Assembly (NCBI RefSeq): GCF_900104945.1
Contig: NZ_LT629736.1
Coordinates: forward strand, 372,001 to 436,000
Length of the DNA stretch: 64,000 bases
Reading direction: 5' to 3'
Source of the DNA: Halopseudomonas xinjiangensis
GTDB lineage: Bacteria > Pseudomonadota > Gammaproteobacteria > Pseudomonadales > Pseudomonadaceae
A model generated the notes under the pieces. It saw only the letters and a list, made by a program, of their open reading frames with translations, was not told the origin of the DNA and ran no database searches. A program made the translations under genes and the position numbers. This document shows, piece after piece, positions 8,770 to 18,198 of this stretch. The first letter of the stretch is position 1, and every line of letters begins with the position of its first letter.

Positions 8770-9891
8770 ATGACGAGCTCCAATGAACTGAGGGTCCTGC
8801 AGTTCTGCTACGGTTACGAAGGTCCGTACCTCGACTCGGCCCGCCAATACGCGAGCCTGTTTACAGGCACTCCGTACAAGGTTACAACGGTATTTCTCAC
8901 CGGCCGCTCCAATGCTGCGGTTGCCTCTGCCTGCAACTGCGACGAGGTTCTCTTCATGGAGTACTCGAGTCGAACGGTACGAGGTTTCAAGCTTAAGGCG
9001 ATTCGCGAGTTTCGCAAGATTGCCGCAACGCGCGATTTCCGGCTCTGCATTACTCACAGGACCAAGCCGGGCTATATCGCCTGCATGGCCACCGAACTGC
9101 CAATCATCTCCGTGCATCATACCTATGGTGACTTCAAGCGTCTCAGCAGAAAGCTGTATTCTCGAGCGTTCCGGCACCGTTTGAATCTGCTCGCTGTTTC
9201 CGATTCGATCAAAGCAGACATCCTGTCTTCCATCCCCGGATGGCCGGAAGAGCGAATACATACGCTCTACAACCGTATCGATGTCGCAGCCATCAAACAC
9301 GCATTATATCCGCGCGATGACGCGCGCGAGAGGCTCGGCATCGCCCAGGATGCCTGGGTCGTGGGCCACGTCGGCCGCCTGCACCCGGACAAGGATCAGG
9401 CCACTCTCCTGCGTGGGTTCGCTGCAGCCAAGCCAAACCTGCCGCTCAAGAGCGTATTGGTCATGTGCGGAACCGGTCGGCTTGAGCATGAACTGAAGGG
9501 ACTTGCATCGCAGCTGAACATTTCCGATCAGGTGATATTTACCGGGCAGATTCACGATGCGCGCAGATTGTTCAAGGCTTTCGATGTGTTCGTATTGAGC
9601 TCAAGCCGCGAGCCATTCGGGATGGTTTTGCTCGAAGCGATGGCGGCGGGTGTGCCCCTTATATCGAGCGATGGCGGCGGAGCTCCAGAAGTAGTCGACG
9701 ATTGTGGCCAGCAGTTCACGGCCAAGGATGCCCTGTCGCTTGCGGCTAGCATGGTTACCGCTTCGGAATATTCTCAGACGGAACTCGAGAGGTTACGCGC
9801 GGGAATGGAACAACGCCTGCAGCAGCGTTTCTCAGACGACGCGGCCCGCAATCGATTCTGGTCTCTTCCTGCCTTGCTTGGTGTCGAGTAG
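8770..9891 (+). CDS. GT4-type glycosyltransferase, paralogue of the 3576-4685 gene
   Basis: The 373-residue GT-B glycosyltransferase aligns end to end with the protein at 3576-4685, sharing long blocks such as ETLYNRIDVAA/HTLYNRIDVAA, VGRLHPDKDQATL and EPFGMVLLEAMAAG. The E-x7-E glutamates are at 281 and 289. There is no signal peptide; action on the cytoplasmic side of the membrane on core oligosaccharide is likely. It lies alone on the plus strand between two minus-strand genes and so must have its own promoter. The copy is diverged (about half identical by eye), arguing for an old duplication with a different linkage or acceptor. It may occupy the position of the ssg-like gene of other pseudomonads, but I cannot confirm that. 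Confidence 0.87.
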   Translation: MTSSNELRVLQFCYGYEGPYLDSARQYASLFTGTPYKVTTVFLTGRSNAAVASACNCDEVLFMEYSSRTVRGFKLKAIREFRKIAATRDFRLCITHRTKPGYIACMATELPIISVHHTYGDFKRLSRKLYSRAFRHRLNLLAVSDSIKADILSSIPGWPEERIHTLYNRIDVAAIKHALYPRDDARERLGIAQDAWVVGHVGRLHPDKDQATLLRGFAAAKPNLPLKSVLVMCGTGRLEHELKGLASQLNISDQVIFTGQIHDARRLFKAFDVFVLSSSREPFGMVLLEAMAAGVPLISSDGGGAPEVVDDCGQQFTAKDALSLAASMVTASEYSQTELERLRAGMEQRLQQRFSDDAARNRFWSLPALLGVE

Positions 9892-9895
9892 CTTC

Positions 9896-10498
9896 CTATC
9901 CACGGATCACGTCGCGTTGCAGGGACTCGAGCAATTCGCCAGGCAGCAGGTCCCAGTCTTCCTGATAGCGCAACAGGTGTTCATAATTCCGGCGACGCAT
10001 GCGGACTGACAGCGGTCGATTCAAACAGCGCATGTCCGAGATATCGATGAGACCGAATTGCTGCTCAGGGGTCAGCACGATGTTTCCGAAGTGAAGGGAG
10101 CGGAAATACACGCCTTTATCATGCAGAAGCGCTATGAAGTCGCCGAGCCCCTCGAGTAATGCCCGCTGTTGCGATTCATCGGCTGTTTTCATCAGAGTGC
10201 GAAGCGTCTGACCTGCCAACGGCACGTAATGCACCACTGACCGATACGGCGATGTCATACGATAGGTCTGCAATACTGCAGGGCACGGAATCGCCAGGGT
10301 TGCCAGCGACCAAGCGTTGTCGGCGAACCGTTTTGCAGGGGGATAGAACGCTGTCTTCGAAAACCATGACTTACGACGAAACAGTTTCAGATAAGTCCCG
10401 TCGCTCAGAAGCAACACCTTTTCCCCATAATGATCCTGCTCGACGACACGTGCGCCAGAACGCATGTTTTCGAATGTTTGTCGCGTCAGCAGCTTCAT
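9896..10498 (-). CDS. LPS-kinase-like ('toluene tolerance') protein lacking the catalytic Asp
   Basis: The 200-residue protein belongs to the small lipopolysaccharide-kinase-like family often annotated as toluene tolerance protein in pseudomonads. It has a candidate nucleotide-binding Lys in GTYLKLF (K38), an Y-F-R-S-L-H-F-G-N loop (131-139) and a metal-binding-like LIDISD (150-155). In a normal kinase the loop would be H-x-D-x-x-x-x-N; here Ser134 replaces the Asp while Asn139 is kept. It may be a pseudokinase or use another residue. It is convergent with the glycosyltransferase gene (4-base gap) and divergent from msbA. A role in core-LPS assembly is inferred from location. Confidence 0.78.
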   Translation of the reverse strand: MKLLTRQTFENMRSGARVVEQDHYGEKVLLLSDGTYLKLFRRKSWFSKTAFYPPAKRFADNAWSLATLAIPCPAVLQTYRMTSPYRSVVHYVPLAGQTLRTLMKTADESQQRALLEGLGDFIALLHDKGVYFRSLHFGNIVLTPEQQFGLIDISDMRCLNRPLSVRMRRRNYEHLLRYQEDWDLLPGELLESLQRDVIRG

Positions 10499-10631
10499 GT
10501 CACTCGTCCAGAAAAGGGCTTAGTCTACCAGCTTGGTTTCGATGGGAAAGACGTTGGGACGCCCCCGGCCCGAACCGCTGCCGCACCCCCTTGTGATAGA
10601 CTTCGCTGACCACGAACAAAGCGATGTGTAC

Positions 10632-12434
10632 ATGACCGATTCGACCAAGAATCCTGGAAATGAAAGCTTTTTGCGCTCCTCGGCGCGCATTTATCTGCGG
10701 CTGCTGGGATTCGTCAAGCCCTACTGGTTTGCCTTCGCACTCAGTATTCTTGGCTTCCTGATATTCGCCTCCAGCCAGCCTGCCATGGCGTGGATGTTGC
10801 AATATTTCGTCGACGGGCTGACCGAAGGCGGAGGCGCCCAGTTCCTCGGTGTGCCGCTGATATGGGGCTTTCCGCTCTTCATAATCGTTATTGCGGTCTA
10901 TCAGGGTGTCGGCTCCTATCTGGGCAACTACTTCATAGCGGAGGTATCGCTAGGCGTGGTGCACGACCTGCGCACAGGGCTTTTCAAAAATCTGCTGACG
11001 CTGCCGAACCGTTACTTCGATCAGCACAACTCTGGCCACCTCGTCTCGCGGATCACCTATAACACCACCATGGTCACCGGCGCGGCCACGGATGCAATCA
11101 AGGTGATCTTTCGAGAAGGCCTGACGGTCGTCTTCCTGTTTGCTTATCTGCTGTACATGAACTGGAAGTTGACGCTGGTTCTCATGGCGATCCTTCCGTT
11201 CATTGGTCTGATGGTGACAAGCGCGAGCAAGAAATTTCGCAAACAGAGCAAGAAGATCCAGTTGGCGATGGGTGATGTGACCCATGTCACTTCCGAAACC
11301 ATCACGGGATACCGCGTCGTGCGCAGCTTCGGCGGCGAGGGCTACGAGACCGAGCGATTCCACACCGCCAGCGAGGCCAATCGGCAACGCGGGCTGAAGA
11401 TGACGCGTACTAGCGCGATCTTCACCCCCAGCTTGCAGCTCGTGACCTACACCGCAATGGCAGTGGTCATGTTTCTGGTGTTGCTCCTTCGTGGCGATGC
11501 CACACCTGGCGAACTGGTCGCCTACATCACCGCTGCAGGGCTGTTGCCGAAGCCGGTGCGTCAATTGTCCGAAGTCAGCGCGAACATCCAGAAGGGCATT
11601 GCAGCCGCAGAAAACATCTTCGAGCAACTCGACGAGCCGCAAGAGACCGATACCGGCACGGTCGAGCGCGACCGGCTCGAGGGTCGGATCGAAATGCGCG
11701 GTATGGGTTTTACCTATCCGGGCACCAGCAAACGGGTGCTGGACGATATCGACGTGACGATCGAACCTGGCCAGATGGTGGCCCTGGTCGGACGGTCTGG
11801 CAGCGGTAAATCCACGCTGGCCAATCTGCTGCCGCGCTTCTACGAGCATACCGAGGGTCGGATTCTCATCGACGGCGTCGACGTGACGGCTTATCGGCTG
11901 CGTAACCTGCGCCGTCATATCGCGTTGGTCACGCAGCACGTCACCCTGTTCAACGATAGCGTCGCGGCGAACATTGCCTATGGCGATCTGGCGGACGCCC
12001 CCCATGACGATATCGTCAGAGCTGCCGAGGCCGCGAACGCTCGCCAGTTCATTGAGGCGCTGCCCGAAGGTTTCGGTACGACGGTCGGCGAGAATGGGGT
12101 GTTACTTTCGGGTGGTCAGCGACAGCGCCTGGCCATCGCCAGAGCGCTCCTCAAGGACGCACCGATACTGATTCTCGACGAAGCCACCTCAGCGCTGGAT
12201 ACCGAATCGGAACGGCACATTCAGAGTGCTCTGGATCGCGTCATGGAAGGCCGGACCACGCTGGTCATCGCACATCGTCTGTCGACCATCGAAAACGCCA
12301 ATCTGATTCTGGTGATGGATGAAGGCCGCATTGTGGAGCGAGGCACCCATGCCGAACTCCTCGCTCGCAAAGGCTATTATGCACGGCTGCACAACATGCA
12401 GTTTCAGGACGAGGCGCCCAGCGCTCAAGCATGA
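10632..12434 (+). CDS. msbA: Lipid A/core-LPS ABC exporter MsbA
   Basis: The 600-residue half-transporter has an N-terminal six-helix membrane domain (about 20-330) and a C-terminal ATPase domain. Walker A is GRSGSGKST with Lys393, the ABC signature is LSGGQ at 492-496, Walker B is ILILDEATSALD, and a switch histidine occurs in VIAHRLSTI. As a homodimer it flips lipid A-core across the inner membrane. The length is close to that of P. aeruginosa MsbA when the start is placed at the ATG giving MTDSTKNPGN; an earlier ATG in frame would add 33 residues lacking family character. hldE follows 39 bases later, and the pair msbA-hldE is conserved in pseudomonads. Confidence 0.95.
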   Translation: MTDSTKNPGNESFLRSSARIYLRLLGFVKPYWFAFALSILGFLIFASSQPAMAWMLQYFVDGLTEGGGAQFLGVPLIWGFPLFIIVIAVYQGVGSYLGNYFIAEVSLGVVHDLRTGLFKNLLTLPNRYFDQHNSGHLVSRITYNTTMVTGAATDAIKVIFREGLTVVFLFAYLLYMNWKLTLVLMAILPFIGLMVTSASKKFRKQSKKIQLAMGDVTHVTSETITGYRVVRSFGGEGYETERFHTASEANRQRGLKMTRTSAIFTPSLQLVTYTAMAVVMFLVLLLRGDATPGELVAYITAAGLLPKPVRQLSEVSANIQKGIAAAENIFEQLDEPQETDTGTVERDRLEGRIEMRGMGFTYPGTSKRVLDDIDVTIEPGQMVALVGRSGSGKSTLANLLPRFYEHTEGRILIDGVDVTAYRLRNLRRHIALVTQHVTLFNDSVAANIAYGDLADAPHDDIVRAAEAANARQFIEALPEGFGTTVGENGVLLSGGQRQRLAIARALLKDAPILILDEATSALDTESERHIQSALDRVMEGRTTLVIAHRLSTIENANLILVMDEGRIVERGTHAELLARKGYYARLHNMQFQDEAPSAQA

Positions 12435-12473
12435 ACCGGTCCGCTAGGGCCGCATTACAGGTATCGACAGATT

Positions 12474-13904
12474 ATGAAATTGACCATGCCCCGCTTCGAC
12501 TCTGCCCCCGTTCTTGTGGTGGGTGATGTCATGCTCGACCGCTACTGGCATGGCCCGACCCATCGCATCTCACCGGAAGCACCTGTTCCGGTGGTCAAGG
12601 TCGACCAGATCGAAGATCGCCCAGGCGGTGCCGGCAACGTTGCGTTGAATATTTCGGCACTAGGCGCGCCGGCCTGGCTGGTAGGCGTGACCGGCGATGA
12701 CGAAGCTGCGTTGAGCCTCAAGCAGCGGCTGAACGCCGCTGGTGTGTTCTGTGACTTCCAGGCGCACTCGGACCGCCCAACCATCACCAAGCTACGCGTC
12801 ATGAGTCGACACCAACAGCTCATCCGACTGGATTTCGAAGAACGCTTCGACACCGACGGAGAGTCCATTCTTGCAGCCGTTCGCGGGATGCTCGACAAGG
12901 TCAAGGTGATGGTCCTCTCCGATTATGGCAAGGGCGCCTTGGTCAATCATCAGGCACTTATTGCTGCGGCCCGTGAGAAGAATGTCCCGGTATTGGCCGA
13001 TCCAAAGGGGAAGGACTTCTCGATTTATCGCGGCGCGACGTTGATCACGCCGAACCTTTCCGAGTTCGAGGCGGTGGTGGGCGAATGCACCAGCGAGCAA
13101 GAGCTGGTGGACAAGGGCATGGAGCTGATCGATCAGCTGGAGCTGGAAGCATTGCTGGTGACACGTAGCGAGCAGGGCATGACGCTGCTCTCGAAGGGGC
13201 AACTACCGCTGCACCTGCCTGCTCGTGCTCGCGAAGTGTTCGACGTGACCGGTGCGGGCGATACCGTCATCTCCACACTGGCCGCGGCGCTAGCGGCGGA
13301 TGAGCCTCTGGCCAATGCGGTAGGTCTTTCGAACCTTGCAGCCGGCATCGTTATCGGCAAACTGGGCACCGCGGCGATCAGCGCTCCGGAGCTCCGTCGG
13401 GCGGTGCAGCGCGAGCAGGGCAGCGAACGCGGAGTGCTTGGGGTCGAACAGCTGCTGGTGGCCATCGAAGACGCCCGGGCACATGGCGAGCGCATCGTAT
13501 TCACCAACGGGTGCTTCGACATCATCCATGCAGGCCACGTCGGCTATCTCGAAGAGGCGCGCAGCCAGGGTGACAGGCTGATCGTGGCGGTCAACGACGA
13601 TGCCTCGGTGAGCCGGCTCAAGGGCCCGGGAAGGCCGATCAACAGCGTTGACCGCCGGATGGCTGTGCTGGCGGGGCTAGGGGCAGTGGATTGGGTGGTT
13701 TCGTTTCCCGACGATACGCCGGAAGCTCTGCTCGAAATGATCCGCCCCGATGTGCTGGTCAAGGGCGGCGACTATACGGTCGAGCAGGTTGTTGGCGCGC
13801 CAATCGTCCAGGGCTACGGTGGGACGGTCAAGGTGCTGAACTTCGTCGATAGCTGCTCGACCACAGCAATCATCGAGCGCGTCCGCGAGAAATCCGACCG
13901 CTGA
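12474..13904 (+). CDS. hldE: Bifunctional heptose 7-phosphate kinase / heptose 1-phosphate adenylyltransferase
   Basis: The 476-residue cytoplasmic enzyme has two domains. The N-terminal ribokinase-type kinase (1-320) phosphorylates D-glycero-beta-D-manno-heptose 7-phosphate at C1; it has GDVMLDRYW near the start and the anion-hole/catalytic motif DVTGAGDT at 257-264, with the base at D263. The C-terminal nucleotidyltransferase (340-476) has [12 protein letters not shown] (344-355), including the H-x-G-H nucleotide site, and makes ADP-heptose from the bisphosphate after the GmhB step. The product is the precursor of inner-core heptose. The gene directly follows msbA, probably on the same transcript. 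Confidence 0.96.
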   Translation: MKLTMPRFDSAPVLVVGDVMLDRYWHGPTHRISPEAPVPVVKVDQIEDRPGGAGNVALNISALGAPAWLVGVTGDDEAALSLKQRLNAAGVFCDFQAHSDRPTITKLRVMSRHQQLIRLDFEERFDTDGESILAAVRGMLDKVKVMVLSDYGKGALVNHQALIAAAREKNVPVLADPKGKDFSIYRGATLITPNLSEFEAVVGECTSEQELVDKGMELIDQLELEALLVTRSEQGMTLLSKGQLPLHLPARAREVFDVTGAGDTVISTLAAALAADEPLANAVGLSNLAAGIVIGKLGTAAISAPELRRAVQREQGSERGVLGVEQLLVAIEDARAHGERIVFTNGCFDIIHAGHVGYLEEARSQGDRLIVAVNDDASVSRLKGPGRPINSVDRRMAVLAGLGAVDWVVSFPDDTPEALLEMIRPDVLVKGGDYTVEQVVGAPIVQGYGGTVKVLNFVDSCSTTAIIERVREKSDR

Positions 13905-13931
13905 AGCACCGGGCTCACCGGTAGTTCTGAA

Positions 13932-14804
13932 TCAGAACACCGCCAGGCCATCTGGCCAGTACGTGCGCTGAGCATCGATAATCCAGCCCTGCTGCGGTGC
14001 CAGCGCTTCGCTCAGAACGATGCCAGTCGGATCCTGCTCGACCAGCTGTCCTTTTTCCAGCGTGTACAGTCGGCTGGCTTCGAGTGGAGCCAGCTGTTCG
14101 ACGAGAAAGACCTCGGGCGCTTCGTAGTCCATGCTGGCGGTCAGCTGCCCCTCCGTGTCGAGTTTCTCGTCCGCGTGCAGCGCGCTCAGCTGCGTGGCCT
14201 CATCGGGCAACTCGATTTGCAAGTGGTAGACCAGCTGCAACGAGTTGGTCGGGAGATGCACATAGGCGCGTGGTCGCTCCTGGAGCTGCAGCTCTCCGCA
14301 ATAGACCGGCCTGGTATGCCCTCGCTCCGGAGACAGGGAAAAATGCGACTCGCTGTCGACCGGTAGCTCCGACGCGTAGGGCGTTGGCAGCCAAGTGTTC
14401 TGATACTGGCCCTGGAGCCACCCACCGCGGCCTTCCAGCAATAGCTCCTCGGCGATTTCGGTCATGGCTGTCAGCAACGGCACGCGCAGTTCGTGGGCCG
14501 GCACGTAGCCAGACAACAGCTTCAGTACCCGGTCACCGCGATCCGGGCGGTCCTGACGCACCATGAGGTGAAAATCGCGACCCTGCAAGGTGACCCGCAG
14601 GTCCGCCGACACACCCAGGTTGGCAACGGTGAGGCTGAATCTCTCTGGGTCGTCAACGCTGATCGGATTGCGCAGGGCAAGCATGTCGGCGAAATTCATC
14701 GGCGAACCGACGGGGATATAGCGAAGACATTCCGGTGTGGCTTCCACGCGAATGGCCTGGGTCTTGAAAACGACAGGATTACTGCGTGCGATGATCCGTG
14801 GCAT
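13932..14804 (-). CDS. Conserved hypothetical protein of pseudomonads
   Basis: I do not recognise a named domain in this 290-residue protein. It has no signal peptide, no membrane segment and few cysteines; it reads as a soluble, acidic, beta-rich protein. The chosen ATG gives MPRIIARSNPVVFKTQAI; upstream in-frame codons overlap the next gene. It is the last gene of a three-gene minus-strand operon, 14 bases after the aldo/keto reductase gene. The same trio (hypothetical, aldo/keto reductase, FAD oxidoreductase) occurs near hldE in P. aeruginosa as far as I recall (PA4993-PA4991), which supports a shared but unknown pathway. Confidence 0.7.
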   Translation of the reverse strand: MPRIIARSNPVVFKTQAIRVEATPECLRYIPVGSPMNFADMLALRNPISVDDPERFSLTVANLGVSADLRVTLQGRDFHLMVRQDRPDRGDRVLKLLSGYVPAHELRVPLLTAMTEIAEELLLEGRGGWLQGQYQNTWLPTPYASELPVDSESHFSLSPERGHTRPVYCGELQLQERPRAYVHLPTNSLQLVYHLQIELPDEATQLSALHADEKLDTEGQLTASMDYEAPEVFLVEQLAPLEASRLYTLEKGQLVEQDPTGIVLSEALAPQQGWIIDAQRTYWPDGLAVF

Positions 14805-14818
14805 GTCTCGCTCCGATA

Positions 14819-15616
14819 TCAGGTACCTAACACGGCCAGCGCGGCCGCAACGTTGTTCTTGAGATGTTCGCGATTGATGGTGCCGATTATTGCGCTGGCC
14901 ACCGCCTGGTGGCCCAGCACCAGTTTCAAGCCTTCCTGCACCGGGTCTGCGCCTTCGCTGCACAGGTGCCCGCTTGCAAGCGCCTTCTTGATCAGAATGC
15001 CCTTGCCGTGCGCCAGAGCGAAGTCTAGCACTGGCCTTTCAGCCTGCTCACGCAAGTTGTAAGTGACCATTGCGCAATCGCTGCGCTGTAGTGCGGCGAG
15101 GCCTCCTTCGATAGTCTTGCCTGACAATCCGAACGCGCGAATGAGCCCCTCGCGTTTCAACGACTCGAGCGTGTCGAAGGCGCCCTGCTCGAGGACCGCC
15201 AGGTCATCGCCGTTGGAATGCACCAATACCATGTCCAGATAGTCGGTTTGCAATCGCTCAAGCGAGCGCTGGACGGAGCGACGGGTATGCGCAGCGGAGA
15301 AGTCGAAGTGCGACTCGCCGTCGCTGAACTCCTCACCGACCTTGCTGCAGATGATCCACTTATGTCGCTGGCCGGCCAGCAGAGGTCCCAGGCGAGTCTC
15401 GCTGGTGCCGTAAGCTGGTGCCGTGTCGATCAGATTGATACCCAGATCGTGCGCCAACGCGATGAGTTCGCGAGCCTCGTCATCGCTGGGCAGCTGGAAC
15501 TGGCTCGGGTATTTGACGCCCTGATTGCGGCCAAGCTTAACGGTGCCCAGGCCCAGCGGCGAAACTGATAGCCCGGTGCTGCCGAGGTTCCGGTAGTGAG
15601 AATGCAATCCTTCCAT
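14819..15616 (-). CDS. Aldo/keto reductase
   Basis: The 265-residue protein is an aldo/keto reductase with a TIM-barrel fold using NADPH. The catalytic set is visible: D64 and Y69 in NLIDTAPAYGTSE, K92 in ICSKVG and a His in MVLVHSNGDD. The family reduces aldehydes and ketones or sugars; the substrate is not readable. I chose the ATG at 15616 because it overlaps the stop codon of the upstream FAD oxidoreductase gene (TGATG), a typical coupling; an ATG 18 bases earlier is possible. It is the middle gene of the operon 16788-13932. It is somewhat shorter than classical AKRs of about 300-330 residues. Confidence 0.88.
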   Translation of the reverse strand: MEGLHSHYRNLGSTGLSVSPLGLGTVKLGRNQGVKYPSQFQLPSDDEARELIALAHDLGINLIDTAPAYGTSETRLGPLLAGQRHKWIICSKVGEEFSDGESHFDFSAAHTRRSVQRSLERLQTDYLDMVLVHSNGDDLAVLEQGAFDTLESLKREGLIRAFGLSGKTIEGGLAALQRSDCAMVTYNLREQAERPVLDFALAHGKGILIKKALASGHLCSEGADPVQEGLKLVLGHQAVASAIIGTINREHLKNNVAAALAVLGT

Positions 15617-16788
15617 CAAAACGCGACATCCCATACCGGTGCCGCGATTTTCGGCGCGGGCAGTCCGTGTGCTTGTTGCGCGATCGCTGGGACTACGGTC
15701 TGCTGCCTGAGCTCCGCCAGCGCCTGATCGGCCAGGTCAGGAGCCAAGGCGAGCTTGGTTGGCCAGCTCACCAGTACGTTGTGTACCGCCTGCAGATAGG
15801 CGGTGTCCGGACGGACCAGGCCGCTTTGTGCTGGCTCCGCCCGGTTGACCGGCAAGGTGGTCCATTGGCAGTCGTCCAGGCGCACCCAGGGCAACAGCTC
15901 CTTCAGCTCGGCGCGTGCCCGGTCAATCAGCGCATCGGGCGTCATGCTGACGCCCTGTTCGGCCAGCTCACCGCCGAGGTACCAACACCATTGGCTGTCT
16001 GCGCAGGGATGGGTGGTGACCGTGATGCGCGGTTTCGGACTACTGCCCAGGCAGTGCGCGTACAACGCTGGCAGATCCCGGCCCTTGGCCAGAACCATCT
16101 GCAGGGGACGGCGCTGCATGGCTGGCTGTTGCACGCCCCAGCTCTGCAACAAGCCTTCGTTGCCTTCACCTGCTGTGAGCACGTAGCGCTTGGCGACTAT
16201 CGTCGTGTCACCGACACGAACGCCGGCGACACCGCCGTCATCGTGACGCAGCACTTGGGCCGAGCTGGCTACCGCGAGGCTGTCGCCGGATAGCTCGGCT
16301 AGGCGCCGGATGACATCGGGAACGTCGAGCACCAGCTCCGCCAGTCGATAAACCTTGCCGCGAAAGGCTGGGTTGGCGAACACGGGTGGAAGCTCGGCTC
16401 CCTTTACCTGATCGACCCGGCCACGCAATGCTTTGCTGGCAAAGAAACCGGCTAGGTTGCTGATCAGGTTGCCGGGCGACCAAAGATAATGGTGTTCAGA
16501 CAGTAGTCTGACCCCGCGCAAGTCCACATCGCCTTTGCCCTGCAGGCAGTCACGCCAGCGCTGCGGCATGGCGGCGATGGATTCGGCGGCTGTGGTTAGC
16601 TTGCCGTGCAGAGCATATTTGGTGCCCCCATGAATGATGCCCTGGGATTTACTACTTTGACCGCCACCGAGGGCGCCGCGCTCGACCAACAGTGTGCTGT
16701 AGCCTTCGCTGCGCAGACGCGCGTTTAGCCAGAGGCCGGCGATGCCGCCGCCGAGTATGCAGATGTCGGTTTCCAGGCAGTTGCTCAT
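15616..16788 (-). CDS. FAD-dependent oxidoreductase (DAO-like)
   Basis: The 390-residue protein starts with a classical FAD-binding beta-alpha-beta unit, DICILGGGIAGLW (G13-x-G-x-x-G18), and then an E of the ribose-binding acid in LLVERG. The following GGQSSKSQGIIHGG is the DAO-type segment (glycine oxidase and glycerol-3-phosphate dehydrogenase-like). The start at MSNCLETD was chosen because it begins immediately before the dinucleotide fold; the longer frame adds 33 unlikely residues overlapping the waaA leader. It is the first gene of a three-gene operon with an aldo/keto reductase and a hypothetical gene. The substrate is unknown; an amine or hydroxy acid is typical of the family. Confidence 0.85.
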   Translation of the reverse strand: MSNCLETDICILGGGIAGLWLNARLRSEGYSTLLVERGALGGGQSSKSQGIIHGGTKYALHGKLTTAAESIAAMPQRWRDCLQGKGDVDLRGVRLLSEHHYLWSPGNLISNLAGFFASKALRGRVDQVKGAELPPVFANPAFRGKVYRLAELVLDVPDVIRRLAELSGDSLAVASSAQVLRHDDGGVAGVRVGDTTIVAKRYVLTAGEGNEGLLQSWGVQQPAMQRRPLQMVLAKGRDLPALYAHCLGSSPKPRITVTTHPCADSQWCWYLGGELAEQGVSMTPDALIDRARAELKELLPWVRLDDCQWTTLPVNRAEPAQSGLVRPDTAYLQAVHNVLVSWPTKLALAPDLADQALAELRQQTVVPAIAQQAHGLPAPKIAAPVWDVAF

Positions 16789-16908
16789 GAGGTAAGCGTT
16801 CGCACCTTGTGTGAAAGGGCTCCTAGTATAGCCACTGCCTGGCGCGCGGGTCACATCTGGTACTCTATGGGCTCGCGCTGTCCGCATTCGCTACAGGTAA
16901 GTTGCTCG

Positions 16909-18198
16909 ATGCCTCGTCTTCTCTACACTTTGTTCTTTGTTCTGCTGCTGCCGGTCATTCTGTTACGCCTGCTATATCGCGCCTGGCGCGCTCCGGCCTA
17001 TGCCAGGCGCTGGAGAGAGCGTTTCGCCTTTGATGGTGACCTGAGGACAGACGGCATCTGGGTGCACGCGGTGTCAGTAGGGGAGTCGATAGCTGCCGCG
17101 CCGATGATTCGCGAGCTTCAGCGGCGCCACCCGAATCTGCCGGTCACGGTCACCTGCATGACGCCAACAGGCTCGGAACAGATTCGCAAAATGTTCGGTG
17201 ATTCGGTGGGGCACGCCTATTTGCCGTATGACCTGCCCTGGTTGCAGCGGCGGTTCATTCGCCGCCTGGCACCGAGAGTCTGCATCATCATGGAAACCGA
17301 GCTGTGGCCCAATCTGGTCGCAGAATGCCGGCGTGCTGCGGTTCCGGTGGTTCTGGCAAACGGACGTCTCTCCGAGCGCTCGGCGCGGGGCTATCGGCGC
17401 GTACGGGCTCTGGTCGGTCCAATGTTCGCCAGCCTCGACTGGGCTGCCGTGCAAAGCCGGCCTGAGGCGGATCGGTTCATCGATCTCGGTGTCCAGCCGG
17501 CGAGGCTCACCGTGACGGGAAGTATCAAGTTCGATATCACACCGGACCCATCCAGGCAGGCCGAGGCGCAGGCCTGGCGCGATAGCTGGGGCGAGCGGCC
17601 GGTATGGGTCGCCGCCAGCACCCACGCAGGTGAAGATCAGCTGGTACTTGAGGCGCACCAGGCCGTGTTGCAGGCGTTTCCAGAAAGCCTTCTGATTCTG
17701 GTGCCTCGGCATCCGGAGCGCTTCGACGCGGTCGCGCGACAGATCGGCGAGAACGGCATGAAGATGATTCGCCGAACTGCCGGGGGCTCACCTCAATTCA
17801 CCGATCGGGTCATGTTGGGTGACACCATGGGTGAAATGATGCTGTTTTTCGGCTGCGCCGACGTCGCGTTCGTTGGCGGCTCGCTGGTGCCTACCGGCGG
17901 GCACAATTACCTGGAGCCCGCTGCGTTGGGCTTGCCGGTTTTGTCCGGTCCTCATCGGTTCAACTTCGCTGAAGTCAGCACCTTGCTCGAGGAGGCTGGC
18001 AGCATGCGCATAGTCGAGGATGCGAGCGAGCTGGCTGATCAGGTGATCGGCTATTTCCAACAGCCGGCCACGGCGACACGGGCCGGGGCAGCGGGTCGGT
18101 CGGTGGTATTGGCCAATCAGGGGGCTTTGGAACGATTGCTTCAGGGAACGGGGCAGTTGCTCGGCTCAGGCGAGCCAGGGCAGGCGGCGGTACGCTGA
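16909..18198 (+). CDS. waaA: Kdo transferase
   Basis: The 429-residue enzyme transfers Kdo from CMP-Kdo to lipid IVA at the cytoplasmic face of the inner membrane. An N-terminal signal anchor (residues 5-22, LYTLFFVLLLPVILLRLL) is followed by the Kdo-transferase N-domain with WVHAVSVGE and the MTPTGSEQ segment. The C-domain has VAASTHAGED, LVPRHPERF and FVGGSLVPTGGHNYLEPAALG, all conserved in WaaA. Length and start (MPRLLYTLFFVL) fit Pseudomonas WaaA. It is transcribed divergently from the FAD oxidoreductase operon and converges on the TolC-like gene; a GC-rich hairpin spans its stop codon. Confidence 0.95.
   Translation: MPRLLYTLFFVLLLPVILLRLLYRAWRAPAYARRWRERFAFDGDLRTDGIWVHAVSVGESIAAAPMIRELQRRHPNLPVTVTCMTPTGSEQIRKMFGDSVGHAYLPYDLPWLQRRFIRRLAPRVCIIMETELWPNLVAECRRAAVPVVLANGRLSERSARGYRRVRALVGPMFASLDWAAVQSRPEADRFIDLGVQPARLTVTGSIKFDITPDPSRQAEAQAWRDSWGERPVWVAASTHAGEDQLVLEAHQAVLQAFPESLLILVPRHPERFDAVARQIGENGMKMIRRTAGGSPQFTDRVMLGDTMGEMMLFFGCADVAFVGGSLVPTGGHNYLEPAALGLPVLSGPHRFNFAEVSTLLEEAGSMRIVEDASELADQVIGYFQQPATATRAGAAGRSVVLANQGALERLLQGTGQLLGSGEPGQAAVR

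Noticed and set aside
10950-12005. 351-codon minus-strand frame opposite msbA
   Set aside because: It lies entirely inside msbA, whose ABC transporter motifs are complete; the antisense product has no recognisable domain.
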